This document shows positions 1 to 9,507 of a DNA stretch of 64,000 nucleotides, one piece after another. Positions within the stretch are counted from its first letter, which is position 1; the number at the start of each line of letters is the position of its first letter. Source of the stretch: Flavobacteriaceae bacterium. GTDB lineage: Bacteria > Bacteroidota > Bacteroidia > Flavobacteriales > Flavobacteriaceae. Made by a program: the position numbers and the translations under genes. Where the stretch lies: the NCBI GenBank assembly GCA_018608765.1, contig JABAYY010000086.1, forward strand, positions 1-64,000. The letters run 5' to 3'. The notes beneath the pieces were generated by a model. That model had not been told where the DNA came from and ran no database searches. It was given only the letters and a program-made list of their open reading frames with translations.

Positions 1-116
1 AGAATGTGTATGCTGGAAAAGATCATACCCTTCACGCTAAAGTGGACGGTTTAGTAAAATTTGCAAGAAAGAGAGACAATAAGTCCTATGTGTCTATTGT
101 TCCTTTTGAGGCATAA
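1..116 (+). CDS. rpmA: 50S ribosomal protein L27, C-terminal end (5' truncated by window edge)
   Basis: Frame 3 reads NVYAGKDHTLHAKVDGLVKFARKRDNKSYVSIVPFEA*, the L27 C-terminus. Confidence 0.92.
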   Translation, partial: NVYAGKDHTLHAKVDGLVKFARKRDNKSYVSIVPFEA

Positions 117-138
117 TTTTCAATTAATTCTATAAGAA

Positions 139-163
139 AGCTTCGCATTGCGAGGCTTTTTTT
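139..163 (+). terminator. Rho-independent terminator after rpmA
   Basis: AGCTTCGC-ATT-GCGAGGCT followed by a T run. Confidence 0.8.
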
Positions 164-174
164 ATGTCAAAAAA

Positions 175-690
175 TCAGTGAATTAGTTTTTCAAACGCCA
201 AACGCTTATCGTTATTCTCTAAGTAAATCACTCCACAATATATATAGTCTAATTTTTTGAGCAACGTTTGCATTCCGAGGTTGTCTTCGTGTGTATCGAT
301 GCGCATCGATTGAATGGAAGTCTGTTTTAAGATCTGCTCACACTGATTAAAAATAAACTTTGCGATTCCAGTCCCTCTAAATTTTTCTCCAACAGCCATA
401 CGATGAATCACGCCATACTTAGCATCGGATTCAGTAATCCAATTGCCTTTGATACTTTTGTAAGTCGGCTCATTTCTTGTGGTGAACATCGCCGTAGCTA
501 GTAGGTTAGAGTCTTCTAGCTTTACAACATAACTTTCGTTATTCAGGATGTCTTTTAAAATTGCTTGTTCGTTAGGATATCCATTTTGCCATTGCTCAAT
601 ATGTTGTGCAGCCAAGTATGCCTGAGCCTGCTCAATGAGTTTCATTATTTCGGATAGATCCCCTTTTTTGGCAAGTAGAAGTTTCATCAT
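175..690 (-). CDS. GNAT family N-acetyltransferase
   Basis: 171 aa; VIHRMAVGEKFRGTGIAKFIFNQCE is the acetyl-CoA binding motif. Confidence 0.85.
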   Translation of the reverse strand: MMKLLLAKKGDLSEIMKLIEQAQAYLAAQHIEQWQNGYPNEQAILKDILNNESYVVKLEDSNLLATAMFTTRNEPTYKSIKGNWITESDAKYGVIHRMAVGEKFRGTGIAKFIFNQCEQILKQTSIQSMRIDTHEDNLGMQTLLKKLDYIYCGVIYLENNDKRLAFEKLIH

Positions 691-725
691 TTTGTTTTAT
701 TATTAGATGAATTTTAATCAAAAAA

Positions 726-755
726 AAGCCAAAGCATTCGTGCTTTGGCTTTTTT
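726..755. terminator. Bidirectional terminator hairpin
   Basis: AAAGCCAAAGCA-TTCG-TGCTTTGGCTTT perfect stem with TTCG loop, A and T tracts on both sides. Confidence 0.85.
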
Positions 756-768
756 ATAAGTTGTGTTA

Positions 769-2085
769 TTAGTAGCGGTAATATTCTGGCTTATAAGGTC
801 CTTGTACTTCTACACCAATATAACTTGCTTGTTCAGATCGAAGCTCTGTAAGCTCCACACCAATTTTAGCAAGGTGTAATTTAGCTACTTTTTCATCTAA
901 ATGTTTTGGCAACATATACACTTCGTTGCTGTATGCACTTCTATTGGTCCAGAGTTCAATTTGAGCCAAAACTTGGTTTGTAAATGAGTTACTCATCACA
1001 AAACTAGGGTGTCCCGTAGCACAACCTAAATTAACCAATCGCCCTTCAGCGAGTACAATAATATCATTGCCGTCAATAGTATATTTATCTACTTGTGCTT
1101 TGATTTCAACTTTAGTAGCCCCATGAGTGTCATTGAGCCATGTCATGTCAATTTCATTATCGAAGTGACCAATGTTACAAACAATAGTTTTGTCTTTCAT
1201 TGCTTCAAAATGAATGCTTTGAACAATGTCTTTATTTCCTGTTGCCGTCACTACAATATCAGCAGTAGGCAATACAGTTTCTAATCTCTTCACTTCAAAT
1301 CCGTCCATTGCCGCTTGTAGCGCACAAATAGGATCGACTTCTGTCACTGTAACAATACTTCCAGCTCCTTGAAAAGAAGCTGCAGTTCCTTTTCCTACAT
1401 CCCCATAGCCACAAACAACAACTCTTTTTCCAGCGAGCATGATATCTGTTGCACGACGTACAGCATCTACTGCGCTTTCTTTACAACCGTATTTATTGTC
1501 AAATTTACTTTTTGTTACCGAATCATTCACGTTGATTGCCGGCATAGATAAAGTTCCATTTTTCATACGCTCATACAAACGGTGTACGCCTGTAGTGGTT
1601 TCTTCACTTAATCCATTGATACCTTCAATTAGTTCTGGATAATGGTCAAATACTAGGTTGGTTAAATCACCACCATCATCTAAAATCATATTTAATGGCT
1701 TACGGTCTTCTCCAAAAAACAGTGTTTGTTCTATACACCAATCAAATTCTTCCTCATTTAAACCTTTCCAAGCATATACAGGAATTCCGGCTGCGGCAAT
1801 TGCTGCAGCTGCTTGATCTTGAGTTGAAAAGATATTACACGAACTCCATGTCACATCTGCACCAAGTGCTACAAGGGTTTCAATCAGAACTGCTGTTTGT
1901 ATGGTCATGTGTAAGCAACCTGCAATTCTAGCACCTTTTAGTGGTTGGCTGTCTTTGTATTCTTCTCGAAGACTCATTAAGCCTGGCATTTCAGCTTCAG
2001 CGAGATCAATTTCTTTTCGCCCCCAATCTGCAAGAGACATATCTTTTACTTTGAAAGGAGTGTAGGGAATTGTTTTTACGGTCAT
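769..2085 (-). CDS. ahcY: Adenosylhomocysteinase
   Basis: [40 protein letters not shown]-terminal KPEYYRY; ORF extends to 2106 but [11 protein letters not shown] (2085) is the likelier start. Confidence 0.96.
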   Translation of the reverse strand: MTVKTIPYTPFKVKDMSLADWGRKEIDLAEAEMPGLMSLREEYKDSQPLKGARIAGCLHMTIQTAVLIETLVALGADVTWSSCNIFSTQDQAAAAIAAAGIPVYAWKGLNEEEFDWCIEQTLFFGEDRKPLNMILDDGGDLTNLVFDHYPELIEGINGLSEETTTGVHRLYERMKNGTLSMPAINVNDSVTKSKFDNKYGCKESAVDAVRRATDIMLAGKRVVVCGYGDVGKGTAASFQGAGSIVTVTEVDPICALQAAMDGFEVKRLETVLPTADIVVTATGNKDIVQSIHFEAMKDKTIVCNIGHFDNEIDMTWLNDTHGATKVEIKAQVDKYTIDGNDIIVLAEGRLVNLGCATGHPSFVMSNSFTNQVLAQIELWTNRSAYSNEVYMLPKHLDEKVAKLHLAKIGVELTELRSEQASYIGVEVQGPYKPEYYRY

Positions 2086-2194
2086 AAGGCATTTTTTTAA
2101 ATACACTCGTTTGGTTTTAACCTATAAATTAGCGTATTTTCGTTTTTAAATTGTTATACGGTGCAAAGATAACTATTAACTATTAAAAAATTAA

Positions 2195-2827
2195 ATGCCA
2201 CTTTATAAATCACTTGTTTTAAACTCACAAACTATTGTTAAAATCTGGAAGATCACGGAATCCAAAGATTTTTTCTCAGAAAAACTCGTGTTGGAACCAG
2301 AGAGTTTAGAGCGTGTCAACGGGATGAAAAGTGAATTGCATCAACGAGGCTTTCTAAGTGTTCGAATGTTACTTGCTGAATTTGGATATGTTGATGAAGA
2401 TTTGGTATATGATGCATTTGGGAAACCGCATTTGAAAGATGGAAAACACATCTCTATTACGCATTCTTATATATTTTCGGCTGTGGTAGTTAGCTCAAGG
2501 GAAGTAGGAGTTGACATTGAAAAACAACGTGAAAAAATTATCAAAATAGCTCCAAAATTCATTGGCTATGAAACTACTTATTTAAGCGAAAATGACCCTA
2601 CACTGATTCAGAAATTAACTTGGATTTGGTGCATTAAAGAATCGCTTTATAAACTATATGCAACTCCAGGAATGGTGTTTAAAAAACATTTTTTGGTTTT
2701 GCCATTTGGAACCGCTTCCAATAGTACATCGGCTTGGATAATTGAAAAGAATCAAAAGACCAAGTATAAGGCTATCTTCATGGAATTTGAAGGGTTCGGT
2801 TGTGCAATAACAACGCCAGAAATATGA
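2195..2827 (+). CDS. 4'-phosphopantetheinyl transferase superfamily protein
   Basis: 210 aa; ISITHSYIFSAVVVSSREVGVDIE and WCIKESLYKLY motifs. Confidence 0.85.
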   Translation: MPLYKSLVLNSQTIVKIWKITESKDFFSEKLVLEPESLERVNGMKSELHQRGFLSVRMLLAEFGYVDEDLVYDAFGKPHLKDGKHISITHSYIFSAVVVSSREVGVDIEKQREKIIKIAPKFIGYETTYLSENDPTLIQKLTWIWCIKESLYKLYATPGMVFKKHFLVLPFGTASNSTSAWIIEKNQKTKYKAIFMEFEGFGCAITTPEI

Positions 2828-3456
2828 ATAATTTGACGTCTTTTTTTCTAGAAGCTTATAGTCAAACGCCAATGCATTTAATTATATTAGAAGCGATTGC
2901 TTTTGTGTTTGGAGTTGTTAGTGTTTATTACGCACAAAAAGCTCATATTTTGGTATATCCTACGGGAATTATTTGTACCATTATTACGGTTTATCTATTA
3001 TATATAAATCAGTACTTCGGGGATATGATGATGAACGGCTATTACTCTATTATGAGTTTATACGGATGGTGGAATTGGTCTCAAACTTCGAACAATAATA
3101 AGGTGTTAAACATAACTACTGCCAACTTTAGAGATAAAAAAATCGGATTTATTTTATGTGTATTAACGATGGGTGTTACCTTTTTGGTGTATAAAATTTT
3201 TGCTTACACTCTTTTATTGCCAAACTATATAGATATTTTTACTTCTGGTTTGTTTTTCACAGCCATGTGGTACATGGCCAATAAAAAACTTCAAAATTGG
3301 ACACTTTGGATCATTGCAAATGTCATCACAATTCCTTTATATGCATATCGAGGGTTAGGGATGTTGTCTATTCAATATATCATTTTTACTTTTTTAGCCT
3401 TTCAAGGATATAAATCATGGAAAAAGCACTTGAACAACAGCCTTCAAACTGCATAA
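2824..3456 (+). CDS. pnuC: PnuC-family nicotinamide riboside (or thiamine) transporter
   Basis: Hydrophobic protein with the GYYSIMSLYGWWNW motif of PnuC; start MNNLTSFF at 2824 overlaps the upstream stop. Confidence 0.87.
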   Translation: MNNLTSFFLEAYSQTPMHLIILEAIAFVFGVVSVYYAQKAHILVYPTGIICTIITVYLLYINQYFGDMMMNGYYSIMSLYGWWNWSQTSNNNKVLNITTANFRDKKIGFILCVLTMGVTFLVYKIFAYTLLLPNYIDIFTSGLFFTAMWYMANKKLQNWTLWIIANVITIPLYAYRGLGMLSIQYIIFTFLAFQGYKSWKKHLNNSLQTA

Positions 3457-3986
3457 AAGTAGTTTTATTTGGTCCAGAATCTACAGGAAAGACAACCTTA
3501 TCTAAAGCGTTGGCAGACCACTTTGGTACCCTTTGGGTTGCTGAGTATGCGCGTGAATACCTTCAGAATAAATGGGATTTAGAAAAAAAAACCTGCGAGC
3601 CATCTGATTTATTACCAATAGCAGTTGGACAAATGCAGTTAGAAAATACTATTGCAGCCAAAACCAACGAACTCTTGTTTTGCGACACCAATCTTTTGGA
3701 AACAAAAGTGTATTCTGAATCATACTATGACGGGTACTGTGACCCCATAATTGATTATTATGCAAAAATAAATTGTTATAGTTTGTACTTTTTATGCGAT
3801 ATTGACGTTCCTTGGGTAGCAGATGATTTGAGAGACAAACCGAATGAACGAAAAAAAATGTTTTTAACATTTGAAAGAGCTTTGCAAAAACAGGAACTCC
3901 CTTATGTGATTTTGAGTGGCTCTAAATCAGAGCGATTGAAAAATGCAGTCATCCACATTAATGAACTTTTAACACCAAAAATTTGA
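3417..3986 (+). CDS. NadR-like AAA ATPase / ribosylnicotinamide kinase-type protein
   Basis: Walker A GPESTGKTTL and VAEYAREYLQ, typical of the NadR kinase domain; overlaps pnuC by 40 nt. Confidence 0.83.
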   Translation: MEKALEQQPSNCIKVVLFGPESTGKTTLSKALADHFGTLWVAEYAREYLQNKWDLEKKTCEPSDLLPIAVGQMQLENTIAAKTNELLFCDTNLLETKVYSESYYDGYCDPIIDYYAKINCYSLYFLCDIDVPWVADDLRDKPNERKKMFLTFERALQKQELPYVILSGSKSERLKNAVIHINELLTPKI

Positions 3987-5533
3987 GTTATTCTCCTTCC
4001 GACATATTATACATTGAAAGCTTAGGATTAAGTTTCACAGATGTAGATAAACAATTAGATCATTATAAGTTTCCTCCAGGCTTTGTGAATTTAAAATCCT
4101 CTGCAACCCTTGGCAACGGAATTATGAAACTTTCTGATTTAGAGATAAATGGGCTAATTGAATATTATGACGAACGGAAAGCATCGCTTTCTGTTGTAAA
4201 ATTTACTCCAGCTTCTGGGGCAGCTTCTAGAATGTTTAAAATGCTTCATGAGTTTTTGTCTGAATATAACCCTCAAAAAGAGTCCATCAACTCCTATATA
4301 AATAAAAATAAAATTACAGAATTGTTTTTGTTTTTTGTAACCATTGAGAAACTTCCATTTCATGACGAAGCAGTCATCCAGATGCGTAAAATCAAGCCCG
4401 ATTATGACCTACTTAATTTAGATCAAAAACGTCTTTTGTTTGTAAAAACAATCCTCGAAGAATCTTCCTTAAACTATTCAAACATTCCCAAAGGATTATT
4501 GCCATTTCATAAATACAAAAAACATATATCAACGGCTTTTGAGGAGCACTTGTTTGAAGCGGCAAAATACGCTTGCGTTAACGGCAAAGCAGTGCTGCAC
4601 TTTACCATTTCAAAAGCGCATTTGAAACAATTTGAAAGTAGGTTAGCGGCGATTCAAAAATCTGTAGAATCTAAAACCAACACTACATTTGACATCACCT
4701 TTTCCAATCAAGAATCGACTACAGATGTATTAGCTGTAGATTTAAAAAACCAACCTTTCAGGTTGAACAATAAGCTTCTGTTTAGACCGTCGGGGCATGG
4801 TGCCTTGATAAAAAACTTAAACCAAATTGATGCAGACATTGTATTTGTAAAAAACATTGATAATGTAGTTGTTAATAAATATTTGGAGGAGATAGCACGT
4901 TATAAAAAAGCTCTTGCAGGCCTATTATTGAATACACAGAAGCAAGCGTTTGCTTATGCGAAAGCTTTGGAATCTAAAGACATTTCTAAAAATGAAATAG
5001 CAGAAATTGCAGGTTTTTTAACCAAAAAATTAAATATTGTCATTAATTCTCAATTCGGAAAATATGCTAATAAACATAAAATTGAGTATTTAAAATCTAA
5101 AATTAACCGACCTATTCGCGTTTGTGGAATGGTTAAGAATGAAAGTGAACCTGGAGGTGGTCCCTTTTGGGTAAAGCATGACAATGGAGAAGTGTCATTG
5201 CAAATAGTAGAAGCAAGTCAAGTTGATGTGAACCTGAAAAAACAAAAAGCTATTTTGACAAATGCAACGCATTTTAATCCTGTCGATATTATTTGCGGAG
5301 TTAAAAACCACAAAGGTGAAGCCTATGATTTAGAAGAGTTTATAGATGCTAACACTTATTTTGTGACGACTAAAACAAAACATGGCAGAAAGCTTAAAAC
5401 ACTAGAAAGACCGGGTTTATGGAATGGTAGTATGGCTGATTGGAGTACAATTTTTGTGGAAGTCCCAATTATTACCTTTAATCCTGTTAAAAGAGTGAAT
5501 GATCTTTTAAAGTTTACACATCAAGTAAAATAA
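3983..5533 (+). CDS. DUF4301 family protein
   Basis: 516 aa; VKFTPASGAASRMFKML ... PGGGPFWV; TTG start overlapping the upstream stop (TTGA). Confidence 0.75.
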   Translation: MSYSPSDILYIESLGLSFTDVDKQLDHYKFPPGFVNLKSSATLGNGIMKLSDLEINGLIEYYDERKASLSVVKFTPASGAASRMFKMLHEFLSEYNPQKESINSYINKNKITELFLFFVTIEKLPFHDEAVIQMRKIKPDYDLLNLDQKRLLFVKTILEESSLNYSNIPKGLLPFHKYKKHISTAFEEHLFEAAKYACVNGKAVLHFTISKAHLKQFESRLAAIQKSVESKTNTTFDITFSNQESTTDVLAVDLKNQPFRLNNKLLFRPSGHGALIKNLNQIDADIVFVKNIDNVVVNKYLEEIARYKKALAGLLLNTQKQAFAYAKALESKDISKNEIAEIAGFLTKKLNIVINSQFGKYANKHKIEYLKSKINRPIRVCGMVKNESEPGGGPFWVKHDNGEVSLQIVEASQVDVNLKKQKAILTNATHFNPVDIICGVKNHKGEAYDLEEFIDANTYFVTTKTKHGRKLKTLERPGLWNGSMADWSTIFVEVPIITFNPVKRVNDLLKFTHQVK

Positions 5534-5568
5534 TTTTAAAAATTCTTTTCAATAATTCAAATCTAAAC

Positions 5569-5576
5569 TATATTTG
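5569..5576 (+). promoter_or_regulatory. Bacteroidetes -7 box upstream of the TPP riboswitch
   Basis: TATATTTG matches TAnnTTTG, about 15 nt before the riboswitch. Confidence 0.6.
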
Positions 5577-5585
5577 CACTGTTCT

Positions 5586-5662
5586 CAAAAAAGGGGTGCC
5601 GATATCGGCTGAGATCATACCCATTGAACCTAGAACAGATAATGCTGTTTAGGGATGTGAGT
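5586..5662 (+). promoter_or_regulatory. TPP riboswitch (THI element)
   Basis: AAAGGGGTGCC...CGGCTGAGATCATACCC...TGAACCTAGAACAGATAATGCTGTTTAGGGATGTG has the conserved CTGAGA, ACCC, GAACCT and TAATGC..AGGGA elements. Confidence 0.95.
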
Positions 5663-5768
5663 TTCAATTAATATTTTAATTGAAAGTTTAACGAAGTGTT
5701 TGCTTCAAAAGAATTAGTAACCAATTTATAAAGAATAATAACCTCTTTTATTCGATAATTTTTATCGT

Positions 5769-7931
5769 ATGAAAAAATCTATCCTTTTAATTGTACTGTC
5801 ATTGACAATATCAGTAATGACAGCACAACAAAATCAAGTACAAACCGACTCTACCAAAACACAAACTTTAGATGAGGTTTTAGTTCAATCTGTTAGAGTA
5901 AAACCCAATGCGCCGATTACGCATTCCGATGTAACTAAGGCTCAATTAGAGCCTCGGAATTTAGGTCAAGACCTTCCAATTTTATTAAATTATTTGCCAT
6001 CGGTAGTGACTACTAGTGACGCTGGAGCGGGCATTGGATACACGGGAATTAGGGTTCGAGGCGTCAGTCCTTTATCAACCAATATTACAATCAACGGAAT
6101 TCCATATACCGACGCAGAATCACTGGGTACTTTTTGGGTAAATTTACCTGACTTCTCATCATCAGTAGAAAGCTTACAACTTCAAAGAGGTGTAGGGACG
6201 TCCACAAATGGATCGGGTGCTTTTGGGGCGAGTATCAATATTTTAACAGATGCTATATCAGATAAATCGTCTGCTGAAATTTCAAACACTTTTGGAAGTT
6301 ACAACACACGAAAGCATACAGTTAAATTTAGTACAGGCAAAATCAACGACGTTTTTGAAGTTGCAGGGCGTTTGTCGCAAATCAAATCTGATGGGTATGT
6401 TGACAGGGCTTTTTCAGATCTTAAATCTTATTTTTTACAAGGTTCATACAACAAAAATGGAACACTCATTAAAGCCTTGGCTTTTGGAGGGCACGAAAGA
6501 ACGTATCAGTCTTGGTTTGGGTTGACTCAAGATGAAATAGAGCAGAACCGTCGACAAAACCCATATACCTATGAAAATGAAATTGACAACTACAAACAAG
6601 ATCATTATCAACTCCACTGGAATCAAAAAATAGATCAAAATTGGTCCACTAATCTAGGCTTAAATTATACATTTGGTCGTGGTTATTTCGAGCAATTTAG
6701 AGCCGATGACGACGTGAGTGACTATAGTGGGATAGTAGAAGCAACAGGAGTTGATTTTTATGGTACGCCTGTTACTGACCTAATTAGAAGGCGTTGGTTA
6801 GAAAATGATTATTATGTGATAAATGCGACTGCAAATTATAGAACGACCGAACTAGACCTTACGTTTGGAGGGTCTTATAGCGCCTATGACGGCGATCATT
6901 TTGGAGAAGTAATTTGGGCACAACAATTTGCTGAAAATGCGTCAATTCGAGATCAATATTATTTTGGAAATGGCAAAAAAACCGACTTCAGTGTATTTGC
7001 AAAAGCGACCTACACATTAAATTCTAAAATAGATATTTTTGGAGATTTACAACTTAGAAATGTAGGTTATAAAACCTCTGGTATCACATCTGATTTAGTC
7101 AATATGTTGATTGATGAATCTTATAGTTTCTTTAACCCTAAAGTTGGTGTTACTTTTCAATTGGCAGCTCATTCTAATATTTATGCGTCTTATGCAAGAG
7201 CTAATAGAGAACCAAGTCGTAGTGATTTTGAAAGCAATCCAGAGATCAAACCAGAGCAGTTAAATGATTTTGAAATTGGATGGCGTTACAAAAAAGGGGC
7301 GCTTCTGTTGAATGTCAACTCCTATTACATGCAATACAACGAACAATTAATTCTCACAGGTGCATTGGATGATGTGGGAGCACCTGTAAGAAAAAATAGT
7401 GGTGACAGCTATAGACTTGGTTTAGAAGTTGAGGCTGTTTATGCGTTTTCCGATAAATTTAGGGTGCAACCAAATGTCACATTGAGTTCAAATAAAAATA
7501 AACAAACTTTTTCTCAAGTAGATGGAGTTCTTAAAGATTTTGGAACCACAAACATTTCTTTTTCACCAGAAATCGTAGCTTCAAATATGATTGTTTACAG
7601 TCCTTTAAATAATTTAAGTTTAAATTTTTTAACCAAATACGTAGGAGAACAATATATGGGAAATACAGATACTGCAGCCTCAAAATTAGAAAGTTATGTG
7701 GTGAATGATTTTAATATTTCCTATCAGTGGAATCCGAAATCAATATTTACATCTGTAGTTGTTTCGGCTCTTATAAATAATGTTTTTAATGAGGAATATG
7801 TATCCAATGGATATTATTATACGTATGATGACGATTGGTCTGTTCCTGGTCAAGTGACAACCATTGAAGGGGCAGGATATTATCCACAAGCTACTAGAAA
7901 CTTCTTAGTAGGTCTGACCTTGAAGTTTTAA
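5769..7931 (+). CDS. TonB-dependent receptor, probable thiamine or thiamine-precursor uptake
   Basis: 720 aa; signal peptide, plug domain (GIGYTGIRVRGVSPLSTNITINGIPY), C-terminal FLVGLTLKF beta-strand; downstream of the TPP riboswitch. Confidence 0.9.
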   Translation: MKKSILLIVLSLTISVMTAQQNQVQTDSTKTQTLDEVLVQSVRVKPNAPITHSDVTKAQLEPRNLGQDLPILLNYLPSVVTTSDAGAGIGYTGIRVRGVSPLSTNITINGIPYTDAESLGTFWVNLPDFSSSVESLQLQRGVGTSTNGSGAFGASINILTDAISDKSSAEISNTFGSYNTRKHTVKFSTGKINDVFEVAGRLSQIKSDGYVDRAFSDLKSYFLQGSYNKNGTLIKALAFGGHERTYQSWFGLTQDEIEQNRRQNPYTYENEIDNYKQDHYQLHWNQKIDQNWSTNLGLNYTFGRGYFEQFRADDDVSDYSGIVEATGVDFYGTPVTDLIRRRWLENDYYVINATANYRTTELDLTFGGSYSAYDGDHFGEVIWAQQFAENASIRDQYYFGNGKKTDFSVFAKATYTLNSKIDIFGDLQLRNVGYKTSGITSDLVNMLIDESYSFFNPKVGVTFQLAAHSNIYASYARANREPSRSDFESNPEIKPEQLNDFEIGWRYKKGALLLNVNSYYMQYNEQLILTGALDDVGAPVRKNSGDSYRLGLEVEAVYAFSDKFRVQPNVTLSSNKNKQTFSQVDGVLKDFGTTNISFSPEIVASNMIVYSPLNNLSLNFLTKYVGEQYMGNTDTAASKLESYVVNDFNISYQWNPKSIFTSVVVSALINNVFNEEYVSNGYYYTYDDDWSVPGQVTTIEGAGYYPQATRNFLVGLTLKF

Positions 7932-7951
7932 AAGAAGATATTAAAAATTAG

Positions 7952-7981
7952 AAATAGCGTACTTCAGTGCGCTATTTTTTT
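7952..7981. terminator. Bidirectional terminator between convergent genes
   Basis: AAATAGCGTAC-TTCA-GTGCGCTATTT followed by T run. Confidence 0.8.
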
Positions 7982-8441
7982 AATTGGAAGAAATATAAAG
8001 TGTATTGCCATTACTTTCTACAAAATAGGTTGTAAGTCCACAACGGAGCTCAGTATTTTCTAAAGGCTGCCCTGTAAATAGACTGTATTTATTAGCATCG
8101 TTACATCCACAAATTCCTTCAAGTCCATTGATAGAAAGCACCGAACAATTGCTAAAAACATGATTGGGGTCTGCAGCGTCAAAGGCTACAAAACCAGTCC
8201 CTGTATTATTTACAATGAGCCCTCCATTTCCTTCATTAGGGACATACACTGGATTATTAGGAAATGTCAATTGGTTGTACTGAGAAAGATTTAGGTTCAA
8301 TGAAGTTGATACATTTAGATTGACTAAAAAATTACAATTTGGATTGGAGTTATTGTCTTTTGAACACCCCATACAAACGATGAGCATCATAGCACAGAGA
8401 TTCAGTAAATTAATTTTATTTTTTATATATAGATGCAACAT
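7980..8441 (-). CDS. Lipoprotein with a Rieske-like fold lacking the canonical ligands (putative)
   Basis: Lipobox-like IVCMGC; Rieske-like spacing DPNHVFSNCSVL...CGCNDANKYSLFTGQPLEN but no CxH/CxxH pair. Confidence 0.55.
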   Translation of the reverse strand: MLHLYIKNKINLLNLCAMMLIVCMGCSKDNNSNPNCNFLVNLNVSTSLNLNLSQYNQLTFPNNPVYVPNEGNGGLIVNNTGTGFVAFDAADPNHVFSNCSVLSINGLEGICGCNDANKYSLFTGQPLENTELRCGLTTYFVESNGNTLYISSN

Positions 8442-8514
8442 TTAATAAAGTCTAAAGTTCATACGATTTAAGCGCTCAATTTACGACAAAAACTACAGTA
8501 AGATAAATATTTTG

Positions 8515-8522
8515 TATATTTG
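8515..8522 (+). promoter_or_regulatory. -7 box of the greA promoter
   Basis: TATATTTG matches TAnnTTTG, about 100 nt before greA. Confidence 0.5.
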
Positions 8523-8528
8523 TAATGC

Positions 8529-8552
8529 AATCTCGTGAAAACGAGATTTTTT
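8529..8552 (+). promoter_or_regulatory. Hairpin plus T-tract in the greA leader
   Basis: AATCTCGT-GAAA-ACGAGATT-TTTT: perfect 8 bp stem, GNRA loop, T run. Confidence 0.55.
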
Positions 8553-8622
8553 CGTTTAGCTCTAAAATATTGATTAGACTATTCAAACACCAAATGAACG
8601 ACTACTTTAAAAATTATCTGTT

Positions 8623-9096
8623 ATGAGTAATGTATCATACTACACAGCCGAAGGATTAAAAAAATTAAGAAGCGAGTTAAAGCAACTCAAAGATGTAGAA
8701 CGCATCAAAGCTTCAAGAGCTATTGCGGAAGCAAGAGACAAAGGCGATTTAAGTGAAAATGCTGAATATGATGCTGCTAAAGAAGCACAAGGCATGCTTG
8801 AAATGCGTATTGCAAAACTTGAAGACACCATGGCCGGTGCCCGTTTGATTGATGAATCTCAACTCGATTCTTCAAAAGTATTGGTGCTATCTAAAGTGAA
8901 AATAAAAAATCAATCTAACGGAATGGAGTTAGATTATCTTCTAGTGGCTGATGGAGAAGCAGACTTGGCCGCCGGAAAAATTTCTGTAAATTCACCAATA
9001 GGAAAAGGATTGTTAGGGAAAAGTGTTGGAGATGTTGCTGAAATTCAAGTGCCTAATGGTATTTTGAAGTTTGAAATCATGAACATTTCTAGATAG
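8623..9096 (+). CDS. greA: Transcription elongation factor GreA
   Basis: SNVSYYTAEGLKKLRSELKQL...EARDKGDLSENAEYDAAKEAQG. Confidence 0.97.
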   Translation: MSNVSYYTAEGLKKLRSELKQLKDVERIKASRAIAEARDKGDLSENAEYDAAKEAQGMLEMRIAKLEDTMAGARLIDESQLDSSKVLVLSKVKIKNQSNGMELDYLLVADGEADLAAGKISVNSPIGKGLLGKSVGDVAEIQVPNGILKFEIMNISR

Positions 9097-9117
9097 ACAA
9101 TTTATTACAAACAACTC

Positions 9118-9507
9118 ATGAGCTCAATTTTCACTAAAATAGTTGCTAAAGAAATTCCATGTTATAAGGTCGCTGAAACCGCAAAATTCTTAGCCTTCTT
9201 AGATGTCAATCCCAATGCGAAAGGTCACACCCTGTGTATTCCAAAAAAAGAAGTCAACAAGATTTTTGATTTAGACAAATCAGCTTATTTAGAATTGATG
9301 GACTTCTCAAGAACAGTTGCCTTAGCTCTAGAAAAAGCAGTGGATTGCAAGCGCATTGGCATGACTGTAATTGGTTTAGAGGTGCCACATGTGCATGTGC
9401 ATTTAATTCCTTTAAATGCTATGGAGGACGCTCAGTTCATTAAAAAAGAAACATTGCTTCCACAAGAACTTCAAGCACTAGCCAAAAAAATCAGCTCTTT
9501 CTTGTAA
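9118..9507 (+). CDS. HIT family protein
   Basis: HVHVHLIPL histidine triad. Confidence 0.95.
   Translation: MSSIFTKIVAKEIPCYKVAETAKFLAFLDVNPNAKGHTLCIPKKEVNKIFDLDKSAYLELMDFSRTVALALEKAVDCKRIGMTVIGLEVPHVHVHLIPLNAMEDAQFIKKETLLPQELQALAKKISSFL

Noticed and set aside
1093-1931. Plus-strand ORFs of 60-78 aa inside ahcY
   Set aside because: Antisense to a clear conserved gene, no recognisable protein features; chance ORFs
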